Below are positions 12,249-22,879 of a stretch of 64,000 nt of DNA, one piece after another. This DNA comes from Aureobasidium sp. EXF-3400. Taxonomy: Eukaryota > Ascomycota > Dothideomycetes > Dothideales > Saccotheciaceae. The notes beneath the pieces were generated by a model, which saw only the letters and a list, made by a program, of their open reading frames with translations, made no database searches and was not told the DNA's origin. How positions within the stretch are numbered: position 1 is the stretch's first letter; each line of letters opens with the position of its first letter. Both the position numbers and the translations under genes were made by a program. The stretch covers positions 123,281-187,280 of the forward strand of contig SWBL01000053.1 in NCBI GenBank assembly GCA_024195585.1, in the 5' to 3' direction.

Positions 12249-14152
12249 ATGGACAGAGATCGCGATAGGGACAGAAGGTAATGCACACTTTGGCCTTGCT
12301 GTCAAGCGCCAGGTTCACTGATGCCTCGTCCAGACCCTTTCCTCGTGAAGACCAATACGGTGACGGCCGCGGCCAATCCTACCGCCCTCCTCGCTCCCCC
12401 GTACCTCGATCAGACACATACCGCGCTCCTCGCTCTCCGCCACGAGGAAACGCATACGTCGACTCGTACCGTGCTCCACCAAGAAACCGTAGCCGATCAC
12501 CCTTGCCGTTCCGTCGTCGCTCACGAAGCCCTCCTCCCTTCCGGCCAAGAGATGGAGGCGACTCTTATAGAGGAAGAGCTCGCTCACCACCACCTAGAAG
12601 AGGTGGCTTCATGAGGGATGAAAGCTACCGTCCACCTCACGCTTCTCGATTTCACAGAGACCCACTCCCTTACAACACCCGTTCGCCAGTACGTGCTCCT
12701 CGCGACCGCTCTCCGCTTCCTCTGAAGCGTGGCCGTGATATTTCACCCGCTGGTAGTCGTGGCAGAAGATCTCCACCTCCTGCCAAACGTGAGAGGCTTG
12801 ATTCGCCGCCTCGCTCAAGATACAATGCATACCCTCCATCAAGAGATGTTAGTCCTGGACCTGTTCGCGACAGACGTGAAATGCGCCTGACCCCTCCTCG
12901 TGGTGTCACTCGCGGCTACCGCTTGTTATCCCGCTCGCCCATTCAACACAATGAGAATGTCAATCCTCGCAAGGTCGATTGGAGACGCCGTTCGCCATCA
13001 CCACCAAGACCTCGTCCTGATCTCATTTCGAACGAAAACTCTGGCGCTGCTTCCGTTACCAGCTCAAGGCGCTCGTCACCACCTATCCATCCTAGCAGAC
13101 TTGCCGCCATTGATCCCTTGCCCAAAGAAGACTTGTTCGCAAACCGCGCCCCTCGCCCTATTTCACCAGCTCCTATACCGCCAAGATCTCCTATCGCCTC
13201 GAGACCCCGTTCGCCCATTCCTTCCAGACCTAGATCGCCTGTTCCTTCCAGACCTCGGTCACCAGTACCACCCCCAGCAGATGTCCGCTCGCCCATTCGT
13301 AAGCGCGAACCTACGCCTCCTCGTGAGCGTGAGATACCTACTGGTCCAGCTGTTCGTGCCCCTCCGACTGGCCCCGCCAGACAGGATGAACCTCCACAAG
13401 TCAGAGCGCCACCAACAGGACCTGGCGCTACTAGGTCATACGCTCAAGCCGCAGGCGATGTACCCATCCCGACTGGGCCCCGAATGAGAGCCAATTCGCC
13501 CCCTACACACCCCAGAGGAGGTATGATGTCAAGAGGAGGTTTCCAGAGGGACTATCCCCCACGAGAGTTTGGCTCACGTGGAGACTATCATGGACCACGT
13601 GGAAGAGGAGGACCATACGGAGGACCGTCATACCGCGGAGGCCGAGGCGGCTATGCCACACAACACAACAGAGATCCAGACTTTGCTTCAGCGCCGCCGT
13701 CAGGTCCGCGTGGCTCAATAAGTGCACACGCTCCACCACCTCCATTTAGAGGTGGTGCACACAGTTCAGGCACATATTCTCGCACTACACGTTTCGCACC
13801 AAACGGCGCACCGCTGCCTTCTGGACCCAAAGCAGACATAGTCATGGGCGGCATGGATGAGTTCGACAGAGGAGCCAAGCCAGGCAATGCCTACCTTGCA
13901 GACTTACCGCGCATCGTCGACGGCGGAGTCAAAGCCCCCGAACTCTACGATCGAGGACGCCTGAACAAGCTAGAGGACGAGGCAGAAAAGCTGCGACAAG
14001 TCATAGAAGACAAGCAAGCACGCAAGCGCAGAGGACTCAAAGAATGGGCCAAGCTCAGCCGCGAAAGCGAGACTGCAAGTTTCAGAGCGCAGTTGGCTGA
14101 TGAGAATGTGAGAGCGCTTGCTGGAGAGAGTGATGGCGGTGCTGCATTTTAG
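12249..14152 (+). CDS. Arg/Ser/Pro-rich low-complexity protein, SR-like, function unknown
   Basis: Exons are 12249-12277 and 12334-14152, giving 615 aa. The first exon encodes MDRDRDRDR, and the 56-nt intron (acceptor CGTCCAG) restores a start that the downstream frame lacks. Residues 1-230 are rich in RSP, SRSP and YRPP motifs. Near the middle lies a repeat of SRPRSPIP/SRPRSPVP units, then APPTGPAR-type motifs, then an RGG-like segment (RGRGGPYGGPSYRGGRGGY). The C-terminal 70 residues form a charged helical segment (NKLEDEAEKLRQVIEDKQAR). This is typical of nuclear RNA-binding or spliceosome-associated proteins, but I see no RRM or other folded domain and do not recognise an orthologue. It follows SF3b2 on the same strand, which may be coincidence. 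Confidence 0.85.
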
Positions 14153-14883
14153 GAAGCAACGATGCATTACCGACCTTTTGCTTTTCTGGAGAGATACGAG
14201 ACAGCAGCATGAAAGCACGTTTTGGAGAGAGAATTCACGAGAATGAGGAAAATGGCTTATTATGAGAACGAGAAGAGAGACTTTATACCTCCGAACGAGG
14301 AAAAGAATTGTTGATGTGAATGATGAGGAACATGTCTGATGGTGATGATGTTGAAGATCAAGAATGACGATGCCCAGTAACATGGCCGCGAACAATGCCA
14401 TATGGCTTCGAACAATGCTGCAGCGCGGCAGAGAAGCTATTGCGAGTAGATGAAGCAAGTTTGAGGAGTCTGCCCTGAAGCCTCAAGCTCAGAACAACAC
14501 GATCCACGATACAACTGACAACGCTCAATTCAACCTCGACAGGAAGGCACGATCAAGGAAAGAACCCTCGACGAACACGCGACAGAAAACTACCTAGACA
14601 ATCCTTTGGAGTGAACCCCGCCTACTTTTCTGGATCCATACGAGTAAACCGAGGCCTCTGCCATTCGACGGTTCAAAAGCGAAGCTTGGACCCACACACA
14701 CTTCCTGCCGTTCGAGATTTGCTGGAGGAAGCGCGGATTCTGCCTCTGCTCCACACTCGCCTCTTTCTCATCGCTTCCGCTTCTCACCAACCTTCAACCA
14801 CAACCAAAACCTCCCAGCTCTTTGCACCCACTACAATCTCTCTACAGACAACCGAGACCTTCTCACAACACCACACCTTCAAC
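14153..14883. other. Intergenic and 5' leader of the zinc-knuckle gene
   Basis: No gene supported. The last 120 bp before 14884 are rich in C, A and T without long G runs, as expected for the leader of a highly expressed fungal gene. Confidence 0.4.
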
Positions 14884-15640
14884 ATGCAGAACTTCGGTGC
14901 CCCCGCCCCTCCCATGACTGGCCGCGCTTGCTACAACTGTACGTTTTCTTCACTCGAGCCGTCACTGCGCGCATCTGCGCAATTGCCATCTGTCTACTCG
15001 ACACATGCCAATTCAAATGCGCGCAATCTCTGCTACAGGCTTCACCTGCGATATACAAGACCACAGACTGACCAGCTTCACTACAGGCGGCGACGTTACC
15101 CACCAGGCCCGCGACTGCCCCACCAAGGGCAACCCCACCTGCTACAACTGCGGTGGCCAGGGTCATCTCTCTCGCGAGTGCACCAACCCCCAGAAGGAGA
15201 AGTCCTGCTACGGCTGTGGTGAGACTGGTCACATCTCTCGCGACTGCCCCAAGGGCGGTGCTCCCCGTGGCGGTGCCGGTATGGGTGGTGGCCAGGAGTG
15301 CTACAAGTGCGGCCAGGTCGGCCACATTGCCCGTAACTGCTCCCAGGGTGGTGGCTTCCAGGGCGGTTACCAGAACCAGGGCTACGGCGCTCCTCGCGGC
15401 CAGACCTGCTACTCTTGCGGCGGTTTCGGCCACATGTCTCGCGACTGCACCCAGGGCCAGAAGTGCTACAACTGTTTGTCTACCCATTTCATGCTCTCCT
15501 TACGAACACCATACTAACTTTCTATCACAGGCGGTGAGGTCGGTCACCTTTCCCGCGACTGCTCTGCCGAGATCAGCCACGACCGTGTCTGCTACAAGTG
15601 CAAGCAGCCCGGCCACGTCCAGGCTGCCTGCCCCAACTAA
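14884..15640 (+). CDS. GIS2: CCHC zinc-knuckle protein (GIS2/Byr3/CNBP family)
   Basis: A single-stranded nucleic-acid-binding protein of the CNBP family, which acts on G-rich RNA and in translation. Exons are 14884-14938, 15087-15473 and 15531-15640, giving 183 aa. Splicing yields seven C-x2-C-x4-H-x4-C knuckles: CYNCGDVTHQARDC, CYNCGGQGHLSREC, CYGCGETGHISRDC, CYKCGQVGHIARNC, CYSCGGFGHMSRDC, CYNCGEVGHLSRDC and CYKCKQPGHVQAAC. A Gly/Arg-rich linker lies between knuckles 3 and 4 and another between 4 and 5. Both introns interrupt the second cysteine of a knuckle at the same phase, and the second has a non-consensus GTTTGT donor with a perfect TACTAAC branch site. Seven knuckles is the usual number in the family. 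Codon use is strongly biased, indicating high expression. Confidence 0.96.
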
Positions 15641-17127
15641 GGGCTTGCTCGTCTGCTCTTGACGACAATCTCTTTTCTTGACCAGCATTGCGCATTTACA
15701 TCCGTTCTGCTCATTTTTTTCACGACCGTCATGACCTTTGATCGTAACGGCCAGTCTCCAACGACAAAAGCTTTCTTGTATTCACCTTTTTTCTAATCTA
15801 GGGTTGTTTACTAAAGGTGGTGGGGACAGGCTGTGCCTTTCTTGAACCGCTAAAGACGAGGAGAAAAAGAACCACAAAACGGACACGAAAGGGCATTTGA
15901 TGTGATGAGGGAGAGATCGATCATGCATTTTCTTAATTGCTTTCTATTTTATTTTCCTTTGTTTGATGCCACCACCTTGGACAGCAGGACAAGCCCCTTG
16001 GGATTTTTTTTTTTCAATTGGTACACTGGGGGCTTGTTTCTTTGCTACAAAAAGCCACGCCACCGACTGAGAGTTGAGAGAGAGGAACACGAGAGAAGAG
16101 GAGAGCTTTACGGATTTTTCTTCACGACAATACCCCACTGCAATATCAAAGGACGAGAAGATTTCTGGCGGTTTCACTTTTTACATCTTCCCTTCATAAC
16201 TTCGAAGCTGTGAACGTGATTGATGATGTCTGTGCAATATGTATTTGCCCTGTTCAATATACGGATAGTAGCTTTGTAGGCTACACCTCCGCGTGACTCG
16301 TCTATTTCGCCTTGTTCTGTTTTCCATGGTGGGGCGCCCACAATCAGCCGAGAGAAATGGCCCCGCGCTCCGTCGTCTATACCAGCCTCTGACGTCGACG
16401 AGGTACTTTGATACCTTGCGGCTAAGATGATTAGAGTTCGTAGATAACCCTGTTACAAGCTTGCTGCGGCAAGACAAGCGAGCATGAGATCTCGCATGAG
16501 AATATTCGGCACGCGACAACCTCCCCGAAAAGCACAGCAGCAAAGCTTTGAGAGTTTGATATTCATCTCATGGCAGCGGTATGCGGGTGTGCCAAGCTGT
16601 CAGGTACGGGAAGCAGCAGAAAGGCAGTTAGTTGGGCGTTTGCAGCCTTGCCAGCTCTTTTTGATTGTACAAACACGTTGTCTCTTGCCTTTGCTCTTCT
16701 GCCACGAAAGAGCCCTAGGTGTTTGTTACCCTATGTATCTTTCCTGCATGGCCGGCTCAAGTGGTCCACACAGGAGTAGATGTGCCGCATGGTCGATGAC
16801 GATTGGCCTTGTCGCAGAGCACTCCGATGGCTCATGATCGACGTTTCATACGCGGCTGCGACATCAAGTGTGCACTGGACCAAGGTCAGTGGGTTGAAAT
16901 CAAGAACAGTGCACTAATTTCTCGCCCTGATGATGTCTTGTAAGAAAAGAATGAAGAGGTGGAGCTTCCTCTCTGCTTACACTGTTAACTCTAACTCTCG
17001 TCCTTTTTTTTCACCTTGATGTTTCTTCTGCTTGGGTCGTGAGGCAACCAATTCTTCTCTCTTGTTGACCACACCTTCGCCTACTAATTCTTACCTGCGA
17101 CTTCTCTGGTGGGTATTGCTTTCTGAC
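15641..17127. other. Long intergenic region after the zinc-knuckle gene
   Basis: About 1.5 kb with no supported gene. It contains T-rich and A-rich tracts (for example near 15710-15720 and 16003-16016) and a few short ORFs without recognisable features. The last 150 bp before 17128 probably form the promoter and leader of the arylsulfotransferase-like gene. Confidence 0.4.
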
Positions 17128-18702
17128 ATGCGTCTCACTTCATTGACCTGCACGGCATTGGCCTTTGTGACCAATGTTGTTGCGCAGAGCAGCGCTGATG
17201 ACAACACAACACAACCTGTCTCTTTCTTCTACACTCGCCCTCTATCTCAGGCACCTGCTTTGAATGTCACCATTCAAGCCGACTTTACTCCCGGCTATAT
17301 CTTCATGTCGCCGTACAAATCCACCAAACCAGCGCCCTACATCTACGACAAGTTTGGAAACCTCGTCTGGGACGGCTACGGTGTGACTGGCTCTGCAAAC
17401 GCACACAACTTCAGACCTTGTCAATACAATGGTGCTCCTCACCTTTGCTTCAATCAGGTTAACCAACAGAATGGATACGGCATCGGCCAGAGTGTAATTG
17501 TGGATCAGAATTATAAAGTGGTGGCTACGGCACAGACTGGAGGAAATGTCGAGCCTGTGGATATGCATGAGTTCCAATTGCTCAACAACGGAGAGACGGC
17601 GATCGTCAGCTCATACCAGATCGTTCCGTACGACTTGTCGTATTTCAATATCACGACTGGTCTGGGTTGGCTATCGGAAGGCGTGTTCCAAGAAGTCAAT
17701 GTGACTACTGGAGAGGTTTTGTTCGAATGGTTCTCGACCAACCATGTTGATCCCAGCGCGAGCCAGATCACGCCAAACAGCACTGATACTGGAGGCGATG
17801 GCTTTGGACCTCAGACAGCATTCGACTACTTCCACATCAATTCGATCGACAAGTCGACAGTCACTGGCAATTATCTCGTCTCGGCCAGACACACCAGTAC
17901 ATTGTACTACGTCAACGCCACCAGTCGCGATATCATTTGGCAATTGAGCTACCTAGGACAGACTGATTATTCGTGCTCGTTTTCGTTCGGATTTCAGCAC
18001 GACGCGCGCCTGCTAGCTGAGAACGATACCACTACCGTTCTCTCCATCTTCGACAATGCGTCGAATGGTTACAAAAACACGACTTCGCAATCTTCAGGCA
18101 AAGTTATCGCCATCGATCACAACTCTGGCGTCGCGACTATGCTCTCCAACACAACCTACCCCTCCGACGAAGGCCTACTTGCCACCTCCCAAGGAAATAC
18201 CCAACTCCTTTCCAACGGCGGCTTCTTCCACACCTGGGGCAACAACCCTTATCTCTCTGAACACTCTGCCAACGGTACCGCAGTTTTTGCCGCCCAATTC
18301 GCCGCCGAAGGCTCAGCGCAAAACTATCGCGCCTTCTCTGCTGACTGGGAGAGTACACCCGCCACCACTGTCCCCGACGTATATGCCTACGCCGTCAACT
18401 CTTCCGCCCCCACACGTATCTACGTATCCTGGAATGGCTGCACTACCGTCACATCCTGGCAATTCTATGGTGGTGACTCAGTCGGCGAAGATTTTGCTGC
18501 TATTGGAAACACCACCAAAGAAGGCTTTGAGACTTTCTGGGAGGCGGACAAGTTTTATCAGTGGGTGAGGGTGGAAGCTATTGATGCTGATGGCAATGCG
18601 CTTAGGAATTCGAGCTTTACGGGGACGTTTGTGCCGTCTGCTGCTTTGGTGGGGGCGTGTAGTGATGTTGGGTGCGGTGTTGCGAATTCTTACTCTTCTT
18701 AG
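17128..18702 (+). CDS. Secreted arylsulfotransferase (ASST)-family protein
   Basis: 524 aa, no intron. Residues 1-20 (MRLTSLTCTALAFVTNVVAQ) form a signal peptide with a likely cut after AQ. The body resembles the fungal arylsulfotransferase-like family: a repetitive beta-rich fold with Gly/Asp/Trp motifs such as FGNLVWDGYG, DMHEFQLLNNGETAIVSSY and FDYFHINSIDKS, and many N-x-S/T sites. In bacteria, ASST moves sulfate between phenols through a catalytic histidine; whether the fungal proteins do this is not established. DMHEF and DYFHINS are His-containing positions worth testing. Start 17128 is chosen because it begins the signal peptide; the upstream extension to 17032 would bury it. It stands alone, without a cluster partner. 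Confidence 0.82.
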   Translation: MRLTSLTCTALAFVTNVVAQSSADDNTTQPVSFFYTRPLSQAPALNVTIQADFTPGYIFMSPYKSTKPAPYIYDKFGNLVWDGYGVTGSANAHNFRPCQYNGAPHLCFNQVNQQNGYGIGQSVIVDQNYKVVATAQTGGNVEPVDMHEFQLLNNGETAIVSSYQIVPYDLSYFNITTGLGWLSEGVFQEVNVTTGEVLFEWFSTNHVDPSASQITPNSTDTGGDGFGPQTAFDYFHINSIDKSTVTGNYLVSARHTSTLYYVNATSRDIIWQLSYLGQTDYSCSFSFGFQHDARLLAENDTTTVLSIFDNASNGYKNTTSQSSGKVIAIDHNSGVATMLSNTTYPSDEGLLATSQGNTQLLSNGGFFHTWGNNPYLSEHSANGTAVFAAQFAAEGSAQNYRAFSADWESTPATTVPDVYAYAVNSSAPTRIYVSWNGCTTVTSWQFYGGDSVGEDFAAIGNTTKEGFETFWEADKFYQWVRVEAIDADGNALRNSSFTGTFVPSAALVGACSDVGCGVANSYSS

Positions 18703-19016
18703 TGGGGGAGAGGGAGAAGTCATGGAAAGGCTTTTGCCTGCTATTACGAATGTTATGAACATTGAGATTTCCGGTTTTCTACCTCCGTGTTGGGGTTTCT
18801 TTCTTTTTGTTGTCAAGTGTTACTTCCAAGGGTGATGACTTTGTGTCTAGGCATCCCAGAGCGAACGTGCAGAGACAAGACCCTACTCTGCAACTTGACA
18901 GAAACAGCATGATCAAACAAGTTCCATCGGCAAAGTCCAGCGCAACAACCCGTCGATATCGGCACTAAATATTGTTAACACTCTGTTACCACGAACCACG
19001 TTGGCTTGCAGGAACC
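18703..19016. other. Intergenic
   Basis: 314 bp after the arylsulfotransferase-like gene. Nothing recognisable. Confidence 0.4.
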
Positions 19017-19719
19017 ATGGTCGACACATCTCGTCAAGCTTACTACGAACAGAAGCGGAGCTTCTATCCTTGTTGCATCGCAGCACCCACTCCTTGGCCA
19101 GTCGGCAGCTGCTCGTCGTGCCCTCTTTGACGAATGGTACTGCTCCAATGACTTTGTCATCAACTTTAACCTTGGCACCTCTCCGCTTAACCGCTCGCAC
19201 CTCGAGCGTGCGACTGAAATGCTCGGACCCAGAACGACAAGCCTCTTGTTCACCTCCATGACTGGTATTATCTCGCCTCGCCTTCGTATTAACTTTGGCG
19301 AGCCTGGCGGTCCTGTCACCTTCACTGCCTTGGTTCAGTGGGCAGAGTTGATCTATCGCGGTGCCCTGTCAGAGGAAGCCTTTGCTAACGTCGACACTGG
19401 TCTTGGTGCCGCACCTGCCAATCCAGCCCACTTCCAGATTGTCTGGGACGACGAGCCAGGACCTGAGCCTGTTTTCACGAGAGAACAGACAACCGTTACC
19501 AAGGTCATGTATGAGCTTCGCAAGGAGGCAGTTAGACTTGCCAAAGACCCTGGCAATGTAAGCATGCGTCATGCTGTCTTTCATTGGCTTGTCAATGATG
19601 TCGAACCCTTTCCGCGTGAAAACCGAATGAAGGAGATGAGGGAGAGAGTGTGTATGATGATCGGTCGCAACTTCAACAAGCAGACTGGCTACAACAAGGC
19701 CACGCGCTTGCATATGTAA
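19017..19719 (+). pseudogene. Unrecognised ORF, apparently frameshifted near its 5' end
   Basis: A long open frame covers 19006-19719 and ends NKATRLHM, but it has no ATG in its first 80 codons. An ATG at 19017 in a different frame starts MVDTSRQAYYEQKR, which reads like a natural N-terminus and then runs into a stop at about 19130. The long frame continues with GASILVASQHPLLGQ and ARRALFDEWYCSNDF. The simplest reading is one gene with a frameshift near 19055-19065; I see no GT-AG intron there. The protein is about 230 residues with no signal peptide or membrane segment, and I do not recognise the family. It opens the decayed stretch that includes the J-domain ORF. A sequencing error could also explain it. 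Confidence 0.4.
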
Positions 19720-20040
19720 TTCCCCTCTCGTGTCGGTCCCTCCAGTGTCGTTAGCGGATGTAATTGCTTTTGGAGGGCCTGTTGTTCTTTTTATGGTAGC
19801 CAAGGTATTCAACTTCATCCCACAAGCAATAGAACGCTCCCGAAGTTATCCAACATGCATCTCAACGACAACCAGATCAACCGACGCTGCAGGTCCATCC
19901 TCGCTCGCATCAAGAAGTATGCTGATCTCCTCTGTCTCCTGTTCAAAAGAAGAAGTTAGAGCTCATGGCAAAGCGGAACGACTAGGCGGTGGAGCATTTT
20001 GGAAGGGCAGATGGCCATTAGAGGAAGGCGGCTACCAACC

Positions 20041-20272
20041 CTCACGAAGCTCAGAGAGATGGCTACTGACGTTCTTCATCTACTATCCTCCATTACAACC
20101 ATCGAAGTGGGTCTCATTAGCCCAGGCTGCATCTATTCACTTGCTAGCATCGACTGCTCACGAAGCTCGGAGAGATGGCTACTGACGTTCTTCATCTACT
20201 ATCCTCCATTACAACCATCGAAGTGGGTCTCATTAGCCCAGGCTGCATCTGTTCACTTGCTAGCATCGACTG
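20041..20272 (+). repeat. 116-bp tandem duplication
   Basis: Two head-to-tail copies, 20041-20156 and 20157-20272, differ at only two positions that I could find (20053 vs 20169 A/G, and one A/G in the TATTCAC/TGTTCAC segment). The unit carries the ATG and first codons of the J-domain ORF. Because 116 is not a multiple of three, the copies are in different frames relative to the downstream gene. Confidence 0.9.
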
Positions 20273-20879
20273 CACCGATGCGCTCGGTCTAACCTCTACC
20301 CAATTCACTGCACTCACCGATGAGCAACTTCGTTCGCACTCTCGCGCTCTCATGCTCAGGGTTCATCCTGATCGTAACAGCAATCGTGGCGATGTCACTG
20401 TCGCTGGCGCAGCTGGACGCAGATATAGCTACCAAGTCATTCTCGACATCTTCTCACTCTTGAACGGCCGTACTACACGTGCCTCCAGCGACACCATCAT
20501 TACCACCAAGGCCGCTCGCACTCTGGTGCTCAATTCCGCTGTTGCTGTTTCTACCGGCTCTGCGGCTAGCAACTCCTCCCGTGGCGGTGGCACCCCATCG
20601 AAAACACCCTCGATACCATCTTCTGCTCGCCGTCCAGGTCCATTTAACCTATCTAAGAATAGCCGCAATGCCTCTTCTAGTGATGGTAGCAGTTAGGCCA
20701 CACCTTCCTTAACCGGCCGTCCAGGTTCTTCATACCCATTTAACAGTAGTCGTAATGCCTCTTCTCGTGCTGGTAGCAGTCAGGCCACACCTTCCTTAGC
20801 CGGCCGTCTAGGTTCCTTTAACCCTTTCAACAACGGTCGCAATGCCTCTTGTCGTAGCTTTCCGGTTCGGGGGGATTAG
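20175..20879 (+). pseudogene. J-domain (DnaJ-like) ORF with premature TAG inside its repeat region
   Basis: The open part (20175-20696, 173 aa) starts MATDVLHLLSSITTIEVG in the second copy of the 116-bp duplication. Residues about 34-100 form a J-domain: DALGLTSTQFTALTDEQLR, then RALMLRVHPDRN with the diagnostic HPD, then a helix III-like stretch ending NGRTTRASSD. J-domains stimulate Hsp70 ATPase. No Gly/Phe region or zinc finger follows; the tail is Ser/Pro/Asn-rich. The frame stops at TAG 20694-20696 but continues in phase for another 60 codons to TAG 20877-20879. Two 29-codon repeat units follow (20667-20753, 20754-20840), and the second has CAG where the first has TAG. The gene is therefore either a nonsense-mutated J-protein or one shortened at a natural stop. 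Confidence 0.6.
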
Positions 20880-21130
20880 TATTCATATGTAGTGGAACAA
20901 GATGCCTGTATAGTACAAATGTCTGCTAACACCAAGAGAAGGGTTCTCATGCATAGCTAGAACTGGCGCTTCTCCCATCTTTAATCTCGATAAGGAAATA
21001 TGCATTACAATGCATGATGCTTTTCATAACTAAGCAGCTTCCACTAAGAAGCTTTCGTCAATGCAAATCAGGCACACGTCAACCAATTTCTCTCTCCGCA
21101 CGGCAAACAGCGATAAATTTAACTAGTGAA

Positions 21131-21768
21131 ATGCAGAGTACTTTGCAAAATTGAGGAGCCTCCACTAAGAGCATTTTCGAGGGTCTCGACAAGGAGCTCG
21201 GTCGTTTGTCCAGATCATGGGAATCACTTATGGACTTGCAGATCCTGTTTCTAGTCTTTCTAATGGAACACTTGTCATGGCTAGGAGAGTTTTTGGAATC
21301 GGAGAGCTTAAAACAAGCATTACCCAAGCACGAGCCAAGATTCAGACACACCTCTCCTCCTGCCGTGTCGAAAATACCCGCTCTTCGATACCCGGTACCA
21401 CCAAAACTTCACCTGGAATGTCGACAGTTACGGCCCTACATTCTAGCAGTCCTCGTCTTCTCCTACTTCTGCAGAGAGATCCAAGCAGGAGGTCGATGTA
21501 TCAGACCCCTTAAATCTTAAGTATTGGAGATACCAGTAAATTCGAATGAGAAGAGGAGGGAAATGAAGAGCCGGAAGATCTAGGTGATCCTGATCAAGAT
21601 ATGTTCGAGACAAATTTTAAACTGCCTCAAATCACTGGCAAAAGGCAAGTAGGTCTTCAGAGGTACCTGGCATTGTGAGACGATCCTCATGAGTTTGCAT
21701 CTGCTATCCAAACAAAGAGACAACAACGACTGTGTAGCAGAAACAGATATCTCCGACGAAGAGAAGTA
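21131..21768 (+). pseudogene. Degraded coding remnant, family unknown
   Basis: Reading from ATG 21131 gives MQSTLQN, a TGA, then GASTKSIFEGLDKELGRLSR. A shift of frame near 21245 leads into a Ser/Thr-rich segment, and further TAA and TGA codons interrupt a protein-like stretch containing EEEGNEEPEDLGDPDQDMFE. The stops could each come from CAA or CGA by one C-to-T change. I cannot name the family, and the reconstruction by eye is weak. It lies between the J-domain ORF and the GTPase gene. Confidence 0.3.
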
Positions 21769-22660
21769 GGAGCATCCTATCCTGCTTCCACCTTGCTTAA
21801 TCACTAACAACTTTCTGATGCACTTTAATGTGTTGCCTGTGTCGAAGAGATGCTGCCCAGCTTGCTATTCCCTAGTACCTGTGTTTAGTGAACACAAGAT
21901 CCCATACCCTGGCAATCATGCTCCATGAATAGTATGTGTCATTCCGAACTGGCTTTCATGAGATATAGCTCTACAAAGGTCGGCTCGTACACCGGAAGCA
22001 CTCTAGAGAAGATTAGAAATGACCTTAAAGAATGCCAGAGTGGAGAAGAATAGTCTAAAAGTATTGGAGTGTTCTGCCCTCATTCAACAAGGAAAAGAAA
22101 AAAGAGACTTCACATCTGATTAGGAAAGGAGGACCTCGCAACAGCAGCCCACCTTCCTCGCATAGTTCTCCGATTTTTTGATGCAGATATCCGGAGAAGT
22201 GCCCTCTTGCTTATTCACTCGCTAGTCTCGGTAATGAGTTCAGTTGAGCTTTGCTGCCTTGAGTTTGCTTACTCTCCCAACTCGAGTCTTATTTAGTAAC
22301 AACACCTTTAATTGTCACTGCTCTCAAGACTCTCATTCGGTATCAACACCTTCAATCATCACTCTCACTCGAGCAAGAGCTGTTAGCTGCTGCCTCGAGG
22401 CACTACTTAAGCAGCTCCTACCTCAACATCCAACTCAACCTTTCTTCCTCCACTACCTCTTCCTCCAATACCTCAACCACCTTCGACCTTCTTAGTCTTC
22501 CCTTTCCACTTCCACCTTCGCTTCTTCTCTCATACATCTACACTACACACAGTCTTGCATACATCATACAACACTCTCAACTGTTCGACGTCTGCTCTGG
22601 TAGCAGTGCGTTGGCTTTCCATCCAGAGATATTTTGCTTCCACCACCATAGATCTTCACG
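21769..22660. other. Gene-free stretch before the GTPase gene
   Basis: No gene supported. The part after about 22240 is strongly pyrimidine-rich (CTC, CTT and ACTC runs) and probably forms the core promoter and long leader of the GTPase gene. Confidence 0.4.
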
Positions 22661-22750
22661 CCAGATCTTTCGCTTCTTCTATCACTCAGAGATCTTCTCA
22701 GCAGATCTTTCGCTTCTTACATCACTCAGAGATCTTCGCGACAGATCTTT
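22661..22750 (+). repeat. 40-bp tandem repeat with AGATCT motifs in the GTPase leader
   Basis: Two full copies (22661-22700, 22701-22740) and the first 10 bp of a third. Each unit holds CAGATCTTT and AGAGATCTTC, so GATCTT recurs at alternating 27- and 13-bp spacing; related sites occur at about 22650 and 22812. The unit length is not a multiple of three and it lies 130-220 bp upstream of the ATG, so it is more likely regulatory or UTR than coding. Confidence 0.8.
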
Positions 22751-22879
22751 GCTTATTGGATCGCAACACTACACAACACTTTGAATCAGTCTCTCTGGTC
22801 TTCACGCAGAGATCTTCACTCTTGGTATGTTTCTTTTCAAACCATTCCTTTTTTCTTCGCTAACGATCTCAGATTCGCG

